From Alphaproteobacteria bacterium (lineage in GTDB: Bacteria > Pseudomonadota > Alphaproteobacteria > Micavibrionales > SZUA-601): a DNA stretch of 5,600 nt. A program made the translations under genes and the position numbers. Shown one piece after another: positions 1 through 4,332 of this stretch. The stretch lies in the NCBI GenBank assembly GCA_003250865.1, contig QKJH01000019.1, positions 1 through 5,600 of the forward strand, read 5' to 3'. The notes below the pieces were generated by a model that was not told where the DNA came from, made no database searches, and worked only from the letters and a program-made list of their open reading frames with translations. Within the stretch, counting starts at the first letter, position 1; each line of letters opens with the position of its first letter.

Positions 1-525
1 TTTCAAGAACATAAAGCAAATCATCCTGAGAGTGATGAAATTAGCGAAACAGTCAGATTTTCTTCAAGCGAAACAATCGTTGATATTTTATTTGATGAGA
101 ATGTTGATTTTTACCACGCTTTTGCGTCTATCCGACCGAGAAGCATGGATCGCGTAGTCAAGCTGTTAAAGGATGATTACACCGGAACCAATGAAAACGT
201 ATACACGCATTTTGCCAAACAGATTAAAGCAACGCATGATACAGTTGAAAACGAGCAGGATCTTAATAAAAAGATGGAACTGCGTGCTCATTTGTATAAT
301 CAGGTAGATTTGATGGAAAATGTTATCAATACCGTTGGTGGCAATCCCAACCGCAAAGACCTTAACGGTGATACGGTAGGCAGTATTCTTGAGGGAACTT
401 CTTTGTGGAAGCATGAAACAGGAATAGACAAATTTACCTCGAACATGAGAGAGCTTTTGGGCGGACGCCAGCAGCGCAAGCTCGTTAAAGACGGTATGGC
501 TATGCTTAACAAGGCTATGAATTAA
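1..525 (+). CDS. Partial hypothetical protein, one copy of the local KQ..../DxNGD repeat domain (gene 1)
   Basis: The frame is open from base 1, so the start lies outside the window; 174 residues and a TAA stop are visible. I do not recognise the family. The Met at base 145 is probably not the start, because the residues before it (LF.. at about 30-31) align with the domain opening in the two downstream genes. The domain spans visible residues 24-140: a THFAKQIKAT block (about 69-78) matches TRLAKQFNET of gene 3, and RKDLNGDT (118-125) matches KKDANGDT, followed by IL and a Trp at 136. After it comes a basic tail with LLGGRQQRKL (152-161), which resembles the IGGKMSKQY linker inside gene 3. 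No transmembrane segment is visible in this part, unlike genes 2 and 3. This copy is the most divergent and lacks the Cys after the KQFNE block. A terminator follows 30 bp later, so it ends its own transcription unit. Function unknown; a soluble relative of the downstream membrane proteins is an inference. Confidence 0.8.
   Translation, partial: FQEHKANHPESDEISETVRFSSSETIVDILFDENVDFYHAFASIRPRSMDRVVKLLKDDYTGTNENVYTHFAKQIKATHDTVENEQDLNKKMELRAHLYNQVDLMENVINTVGGNPNRKDLNGDTVGSILEGTSLWKHETGIDKFTSNMRELLGGRQQRKLVKDGMAMLNKAMN
70..420 (+). repeat. Repeat-domain copy A (in gene 1)
   Basis: Protein-level repeat unit at visible residues 24-140 of gene 1. It keeps the order LF, T..xAKQ block, long helix, RKDLNGDT, IL, Trp seen in the other three copies, but it is diverged at DNA level. 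Boundaries are approximate. Confidence 0.6.
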
Positions 526-555
526 AAAAGATTTTATTGAACGCACAATAAAAGG

Positions 556-582
556 TACCCCGCCCTAGCGCGGGGTATTTTT
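556..582 (+). terminator. Rho-independent terminator after gene 1
   Basis: A perfect 8-bp stem, TACCCCGC (556-563) with GCGGGGTA (570-577), closes a 6-nt loop and is followed at once by TTTTT (578-582). The stem is mostly G-C. It lies 30 bp after the stop of gene 1 and just before a separate promoter, so it insulates gene 1 from gene 2. Confidence 0.92.
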
Positions 583-585
583 ATA

Positions 586-614
586 TTGACATAATATTAA
601 GGTGTAGATATATT
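586..614 (+). promoter_or_regulatory. Sigma70-type promoter for genes 2-3
   Basis: A perfect -35 box TTGACA (586-591), a 17-bp spacer and a -10 box TATATT (609-614, five of six consensus bases). Transcription would start near 620, giving a leader of about 25-30 nt before the GTG start of gene 2. It begins four bases after the T-run of the gene 1 terminator. No other convincing promoter is seen before gene 3, so it probably serves both genes. Confidence 0.78.
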
Positions 615-647
615 CTGACTCATTAAAATCAAACAGGAGTATAAATA

Positions 648-1550
648 GTGGCTGATAAAACGATAGAAGGCGGCAGACGAGATGATTTCAGAAAAGCCAT
701 TTTTCAAGGTGATGTTGAAGAGGTTTTTGCGAAAGGTGTAATCGATCAACAGGCTATCGAGCTTAAAAATTATGTTGATGAACAAACCGGTGAGACGGTC
801 ATGACCCGTTTGGTTAAACAGTTCAATGAAACTTGTCGTTATAACCTAGATGAGAGGGACGGGGCAGAATCAAATGGCCATCGTAATAAAGCTAAAAAAC
901 AAGCAAATCTTTTGATAGAACTGAAACATGGGTTTGGTTATTCGGACAAAAAGAAAGATACCAATGGCGATAGCCCAAGAAGACTATTACAAGAAAATAT
1001 TAGATGGCATTCAGACACATTGTTTGTGCGTAATAAAGCTTCTTTTGAGGAGCCGGCTACCAAAATTGGAAAGAAACTGGATTCTTTTTATCAGGCTGCA
1101 CAATCTAGAAAAGGAAAAAAAACCGCTATATGGCTAGGTGCCGCAATAGTTTATTGTTTTGCATTAGGTTATGGTTTTAGGAACCAGAATAATACGGATA
1201 AAGCTAAAAAAGACATTGCCGGTGCGGTCGTGGATTCTACCCATACGTCAGCAGATCATGTTGTTGATGTCTTTACTGCTTCTGTGCAAGGGGATGAATG
1301 GAATATTAACAGCTCTGCAGATGACAAAATCCGTGAATTTCAAAGCTATTGCGAAGAAAACGGTATTCGCGTTCAGCCATACTATGAAGATGATGGCGTG
1401 TATCTGTCTTATGATGGACAGGGTGATAGGGTATTGCGTTTGAACAGTGCCTATCTCTTGTTCAATGACAATGCTGAAGAAATGATTACAGACGCTGTTG
1501 AAATGATTAAGATTGATGCTGGGCTGGTTCATACCCGTCCTACTTTGTAA
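648..1550 (+). CDS. Hypothetical membrane protein: one repeat domain + TM helix + conserved C-terminal domain (gene 2)
   Basis: A 300-residue protein of unknown function. The GTG start is supported by an AGGAG ribosome site (635-639) 8 nt upstream and by lack of a better in-frame start. Residues 13-127 form one copy of the local repeat domain: IFQGDVEEVF (18-27), GETVMTRLVKQFNETC (48-63), GFGY (95-98), KKKDTNGDSP (101-110), LL and Trp120. A conserved F....SFEE element (126-135) follows. A basic stretch RKGKK (154-158) precedes a single hydrophobic helix at about 159-177 (IWLGAAIVYCFALGYGF core). The C-terminal domain (about 200-295) shares FxxYCxxNGI (231-240) and YDGxxDRVL (255-263) with gene 3. 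There is no N-terminal signal peptide, so the repeat domain is probably cytoplasmic with the helix as an internal anchor; charges on both flanks are positive, so topology is uncertain. It is 45 bp from gene 3 and follows a strong promoter. The repeat domain could be a degenerate ankyrin fold, which is inference only. Confidence 0.85.
   Translation: MADKTIEGGRRDDFRKAIFQGDVEEVFAKGVIDQQAIELKNYVDEQTGETVMTRLVKQFNETCRYNLDERDGAESNGHRNKAKKQANLLIELKHGFGYSDKKKDTNGDSPRRLLQENIRWHSDTLFVRNKASFEEPATKIGKKLDSFYQAAQSRKGKKTAIWLGAAIVYCFALGYGFRNQNNTDKAKKDIAGAVVDSTHTSADHVVDVFTASVQGDEWNINSSADDKIREFQSYCEENGIRVQPYYEDDGVYLSYDGQGDRVLRLNSAYLLFNDNAEEMITDAVEMIKIDAGLVHTRPTL
684..1028 (+). repeat. Repeat-domain copy B (in gene 2)
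   Basis: Protein-level unit at residues 13-127 of gene 2. At DNA level it shares an identical 20-mer with copy D (811-830 and 2308-2327) and a 17-mer with copy C (816-832 and 1776-1792), all in the KQFNE-coding block. Confidence 0.75.
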
Positions 1551-1584
1551 AGTTTTTACACGTACTCTGGAAAAGTGAATAAAA

Positions 1585-1589
1585 AAGGA
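1585..1589 (+). promoter_or_regulatory. Ribosome binding site that sets the start of gene 3
   Basis: AAGGA lies 6 nt before ATG 1596. The in-frame GTG at 1575, which gives seven extra residues (MNKKGLK), has only a weak TGGA-like site before it and would place this Shine-Dalgarno sequence inside the coding region. ATG 1596 is therefore preferred. Confidence 0.7.
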
Positions 1590-1595
1590 TTGAAA

Positions 1596-2981
1596 ATGGA
1601 AATTGATTTGTCGGATCGTGATTATCTGGTACACACGCTTTTTAGCGGTGATATTGCGCAAGGCTTGGCCAAATGTTCCGAAGAGGACATTGTATCCTTG
1701 AAAAAATTCGTGCACACGGTGGCATTTGGGGGGCAATCCGAACCGACAGGTGAAACGGTGATGACCCGTCTGGCAAAACAGTTCAATGAAACCTGTGCCG
1801 ATGAGGCTTTTCGCAATGAAGAACCGAAAGCCATCGCCAAGGCCGGTCTGATTGCGGATTATATGGCGCGTTTCCATCACTCTTTCGGTTATCGTCTTAA
1901 TAAAAAAGATGCAAACGGTGACACGGCTGCCGCGCTGTTAAAACGCAATCGCCACTGGAATGAAGATTCTTTGGCAAAATATGATTTGGGTACGCCTAAT
2001 GCCCAGTTCAATCAATCCGCCCATACCGTGCATGGCTGGGTTTCCAATAATAAAACAAAAGCCACACATGTTTTGCAAAATCTTATAGGTGGCAAAATGT
2101 CGAAACAATATACGAAATACAGTGATTTTGACGAGACCATGCAAAACAATATCGATGCTTTATTTTCCGGTGATGTGGCAGAAATTGTCCACGGTTTTTC
2201 ACATGACTACCGTGATCAATATCTGACAGAGCTGAAGGGTTTCACATATAAAGGTTTTATGGGGACACAAAAAGGCGAGGGTGCGGGCGAGACCCTGATG
2301 ACCCGCCTGGTTAAACAGTTCAATGAAGTCTGTGATAGTGACGCTTATATGCGAGGTAATGCCAAGGCAATTAAAAAAGCCACCCTGCAAGCGGCGTTAC
2401 TTGTTCGGTTAAAAGAAAATTTGGGTTTTAGCCAAACAAAAAAAGATGCAAACGGTGATTCACCAAAGAAACTGCTTCTGGAGAATAGTGTGTGGCAGTC
2501 GAGCTCAAGGTTTACCTGCGACAGACTCTCTTTTGAAGAAAAGGAAAGAAAAACAAGAAAATGGCTTGTCAATGCCGCTATCGGGTTGGTCACCGTTTCT
2601 GCTGCTATGGCTTTGGTCAAACGCGGTATTGAATATGCCGGTGACTTACGAAAAGGTGAGAAAAAATTTGTTACGCAGTGTGTTAATGATGTTAATCCCC
2701 ATGAAACGGTTGCTGCTCAAGCAACGTTGAATGTGCTCGTTCAGGACGGGTTAACGGGAGTTACAGAGTTTAATGATTACTGCGTTAAAAACGGTATTTC
2801 GATTGAACAGGATAATGATACCACTGATGTGCCGGCTATTCGTTATGACGGTATGTCAGATCGAGTATTGTATATCAGCCGGGAATACCGCAAACAGCAA
2901 CAGGAAATTCTTGAAACGGCGATTGAAGCGATTAAACAAGACAAAAATGCCGTTCTGTCGTTTTCTTTGACGCTGGATTAA
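1596..2981 (+). CDS. Hypothetical membrane protein: two repeat domains + TM helix + conserved C-terminal domain (gene 3)
   Basis: A 461-residue protein from ATG 1596 (468 if GTG 1575 were used); function unknown. Copy C of the repeat domain is at residues 6-128 (LFSGDIAQGL, GETVMTRLAKQFNETC, HSFGYR, KKDANGDT, LL, Trp). A linker with LIGGKMSKQY (about 163-172) resembles the tail of gene 1. Copy D is at 180-311 (LFSGDVAEIV, GETLMTRLVKQFNEVC, NLGF, KKDANGDSP, LL, Trp). Then come F....SFEE, a basic EEKERKTRK stretch and one hydrophobic helix at about 323-341 (WLVNAAIGLVTVSAAMALV). The C-terminal domain (about 353-461) carries FNDYCVKNGI (392-401) and YDGMSDRVL (417-425), shared with gene 2. The second half is thus collinear with all of gene 2, and the first half resembles gene 1. 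It is probably cotranscribed with gene 2. No signal peptide or enzyme motif is visible. A scaffold or interaction role is possible if the repeats are ankyrin-like, but that is not shown. Confidence 0.87.
   Translation: MEIDLSDRDYLVHTLFSGDIAQGLAKCSEEDIVSLKKFVHTVAFGGQSEPTGETVMTRLAKQFNETCADEAFRNEEPKAIAKAGLIADYMARFHHSFGYRLNKKDANGDTAAALLKRNRHWNEDSLAKYDLGTPNAQFNQSAHTVHGWVSNNKTKATHVLQNLIGGKMSKQYTKYSDFDETMQNNIDALFSGDVAEIVHGFSHDYRDQYLTELKGFTYKGFMGTQKGEGAGETLMTRLVKQFNEVCDSDAYMRGNAKAIKKATLQAALLVRLKENLGFSQTKKDANGDSPKKLLLENSVWQSSSRFTCDRLSFEEKERKTRKWLVNAAIGLVTVSAAMALVKRGIEYAGDLRKGEKKFVTQCVNDVNPHETVAAQATLNVLVQDGLTGVTEFNDYCVKNGISIEQDNDTTDVPAIRYDGMSDRVLYISREYRKQQQEILETAIEAIKQDKNAVLSFSLTLD
1611..1979 (+). repeat. 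Repeat-domain copy C (first copy in gene 3)
   Basis: Protein-level unit at residues 6-128 of gene 3. The 20-mer AAAAAAGATGCAAACGGTGA at 1902-1921, coding the KKDANGD block, is identical to 2439-2458 in copy D. Confidence 0.75.
2133..2528 (+). repeat. Repeat-domain copy D (second copy in gene 3)
   Basis: Protein-level unit at residues 180-311 of gene 3. It is closest to gene 2's copy in the KQFNE block and in the following SFEE element, and to copy C in the KKDANGD block. Confidence 0.75.
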
Positions 2982-3097
2982 TTCGTCATACCCACGGTTT
3001 CATTTCATGCAGGTCATCTTCACCTTGACGGGCGCGTAAAAAACGTGTAGCCATATCCACACGAAATTATTTATACGACTTTTGCAAAGGAAAACAC
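2982..3097. other. Junction between the repeat-protein cluster and the fab cluster
   Basis: A 116-bp spacer. No convincing plus-strand gene, terminator for gene 3 or well-formed promoter is seen. A TTGACG at 3025-3030 could be a -35 box, but the bases 17 nt on (TAGCCA) are a poor -10 box. The stretch contains the minus-strand hairpin described separately. How fabG is transcribed is not clear from the sequence: either readthrough from gene 3 or a poorly matching promoter here. Confidence 0.5.
3038..3063 (-). terminator. Possible minus-strand hairpin terminator
   Basis: Read on the minus strand, CGTGTGG (from 3063) pairs with CTACACG (to 3044) with one mismatch around a 6-nt loop, and a run of six T's follows (3043-3038). 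The stem is short and no minus-strand gene is present in the window to need it, so this is tentative. On the plus strand it lacks a T-run and is not a terminator for gene 3. Confidence 0.3.
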
Positions 3098-3838
3098 ATG
3101 TTTAATCTTAGCGGTAAAACAGCATTGGTAACAGGCGCTACGGGCGGTATTGGCGGGGCAATTGCCCGCGCATTCCACTCCATGGGTGCAACGGTTGCTT
3201 TGTCGGGGCGCCGTGTTGATGCTCTGGAAGCTTTGGCAAAGGAACTGGGCAATGAACGTGTTCATATCGTTCCGTCTGACTTGTCGAGCAATGAAGGCGC
3301 ACAGAAATTGGCTGATGATGCCATCGCCGCCATGGGCAGTGTCGATATTCTGGTTAATAATGCCGGTCTAACGCGTGATACGCTGGCCATGCGCATGAAA
3401 GAAGAAGATTGGCAAAATGTTCTGGACGTTAATTTGACGGCGGCTTTTCGCTTGTCGCAAGCCATGTTACGTCCGATGATGAAGGGACGTTTTGGCCGTA
3501 TCATCAATATTGCCTCGATCGTCGGGGTAACAGGTAATCCGGGACAATGTAACTATGCCGCTTCGAAAGCCGGCCTTATCGGTATGTCAAAATCCTTGGC
3601 GGCCGAAGTGGCCTCTCGCGGAATTACAGTGAACTGTATCGCACCGGGTTTTATTCAAACGGCTATGACCGATGCCTTGAATGACGATCAGAAAGAAACA
3701 TTATTAAAGAATATCCCTTCGGCTCGCCTTGGCGAATCCGAGGATATTGCGGCGGCCGCTGTCTTTTTGGCCAGCGACGAAGCCGCTTATATCACAGGTC
3801 AGACCCTCCACGTTAACGGTGGTATGGCTATGATCTGA
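3098..3838 (+). CDS. fabG: 3-oxoacyl-[acyl-carrier-protein] reductase FabG
   Basis: An NADPH-dependent short-chain dehydrogenase/reductase that reduces 3-ketoacyl-ACP to 3-hydroxyacyl-ACP in the elongation cycle of type II fatty acid synthesis, in the cytoplasm. The 246-residue length is normal for the family. The N-terminal Rossmann motif TGATGGIG is at residues 12-19; SGRR (36-39) is where the NADP phosphate is usually bound; the NNAG motif is at 87-90. The catalytic tetrad of the family is visible as Asn112, Ser140, Tyr153 and Lys157 (YAASK). The end (ITGQTLHVNGGMAM) is the classical FabG C-terminus. The ATG start has AAAGGA (3086-3091) 6 nt upstream. acpP and fabF follow, the usual cluster. 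The closeness of FabG to other SDR enzymes is a general risk, but the neighbours make this assignment firm. Confidence 0.97.
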   Translation: MFNLSGKTALVTGATGGIGGAIARAFHSMGATVALSGRRVDALEALAKELGNERVHIVPSDLSSNEGAQKLADDAIAAMGSVDILVNNAGLTRDTLAMRMKEEDWQNVLDVNLTAAFRLSQAMLRPMMKGRFGRIINIASIVGVTGNPGQCNYAASKAGLIGMSKSLAAEVASRGITVNCIAPGFIQTAMTDALNDDQKETLLKNIPSARLGESEDIAAAAVFLASDEAAYITGQTLHVNGGMAMI

Positions 3839-3870
3839 TAGGGGATTTTATATCCTCACGCTTTAAGGGC

Positions 3871-3899
3871 TTGACATTTGCCGTGGTTTTATACCTAAT
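3871..3899 (+). promoter_or_regulatory. Candidate upstream promoter for acpP
   Basis: A perfect TTGACA (3871-3876), preceded by C as in many alphaproteobacterial promoters, with a 17-bp spacer to CCTAAT (3894-3899, four of six consensus bases). It lies about 100 bp before the acpP start, in the 160-bp gap after fabG. Confidence 0.5.
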
Positions 3900-3920
3900 A
3901 CGGTAAGGTTTAAGAACTTT

Positions 3921-3950
3921 TTGCTTTAACTTTTTCCCGTGTTGTATTAT
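3921..3950 (+). promoter_or_regulatory. Candidate proximal promoter for acpP
   Basis: TTGCTT (3921-3926), an 18-bp spacer and TATTAT (3945-3950, five of six consensus bases). Transcription would start near 3957, giving a leader of about 42 nt. The -35 box is weak and the -10 box good. It may act together with or instead of the TTGACA promoter 50 bp upstream. Confidence 0.45.
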
Positions 3951-3998
3951 AAACGGCCGGGTTATTATTAAAAACACTAACTTGAAAGGTTTAGTTCA

Positions 3999-4235
3999 AT
4001 GAGTGATGTCGCTGAACGCGTTAAAAAAATCGTAGTAGAACATTTAGGCTGTGACGCCGATAAAGTAACCGAAGGTGCAAGCTTTATCGATGATCTGGGC
4101 GCAGATAGCCTTGATACGGTTGAATTGGTTATGGCTTTTGAAGAAGAGTTCGGAATCGAAATTCCTGATGACGCTGCAGAAAAAATTCTGACCGTTAAAG
4201 ACGCCATTTCCTTCATCGAAGAAAGCGTTGCTTAA
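3999..4235 (+). CDS. acpP: Acyl carrier protein
   Basis: A small acidic four-helix carrier of 78 residues, the normal length. Ser37 in the DSL motif (36-38, within GADSLDTVE) is the site of the 4'-phosphopantetheine arm, added by an ACP synthase (AcpS-type) not seen in this window. The arm holds growing acyl chains for FabF, FabG and the other fatty acid synthesis enzymes in the cytoplasm. The recognition helix following Ser37 (LDTVELVMAFEEEF) and the IPDDAAEKI segment are typical. The ATG start has GAAAGG (3984-3989) 9 nt upstream. It has its own candidate promoters before it and a strong terminator after it, which fits the high level of ACP that cells usually need relative to the enzymes. 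Confidence 0.98.
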   Translation: MSDVAERVKKIVVEHLGCDADKVTEGASFIDDLGADSLDTVELVMAFEEEFGIEIPDDAAEKILTVKDAISFIEESVA

Positions 4236-4267
4236 GGCAGGCTACCTTGATGCAAAGGACATAGAAC

Positions 4268-4311
4268 AAGCCTCATTCCACATAGCAATTTTTATGTGGT
4301 TGAGGCTTTTT
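4268..4311 (+). terminator. Rho-independent terminator/attenuator between acpP and fabF
   Basis: AAGCCTCA (4268-4275) pairs with TGAGGCTT (4301-4308), and CCACATA (4278-4284) with TATGTGG (4293-4299). The two helices are separated by a small TT/T internal loop, with an 8-nt apical loop. The T-run TTTTT is at 4307-4311. It is 33 bp after the acpP stop and 21 bp before fabF. No promoter is seen between it and fabF, so fabF mRNA would come from readthrough. Confidence 0.85.
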
Positions 4312-4332
4312 CAATTATAAAGAGGAAAGATA

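Noticed and set aside
145..525. Complete 126-residue gene starting at ATG 145
   Set aside because: The frame is open back to base 1, and the residues before this Met align with the domain opening in the paralogs. No good ribosome site precedes it, so the gene is 5'-truncated by the window.
1248..1880. 210-codon minus-strand frame across the gene 2-gene 3 junction
   Set aside because: It lies opposite two paralogous genes whose shared motifs prove the plus-strand frames. Its own product shows no recognisable motif.
684..2528. CRISPR array or mobile element in the repeat region
   Set aside because: The repeats are protein-coding domain copies hundreds of bases long with diverged sequence. There are no short regular direct repeats with spacers, no transposase and no terminal inverted repeats.
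3008..3040. 10-codon plus-strand frame before fabG as a leader peptide
   Set aside because: There is no ribosome site before its ATG and no run of regulatory codons or attenuator structure after it.
3025..3053. fabG promoter TTGACG-17-TAGCCA
   Set aside because: The -10 box matches only three of six consensus positions; too weak to list as a feature.
3841..3857. Hairpin GGGGAT/ATCCTC just after fabG as a terminator
   Set aside because: The stem is six pairs with one wobble and no T-run follows, so it is not a credible intrinsic terminator.
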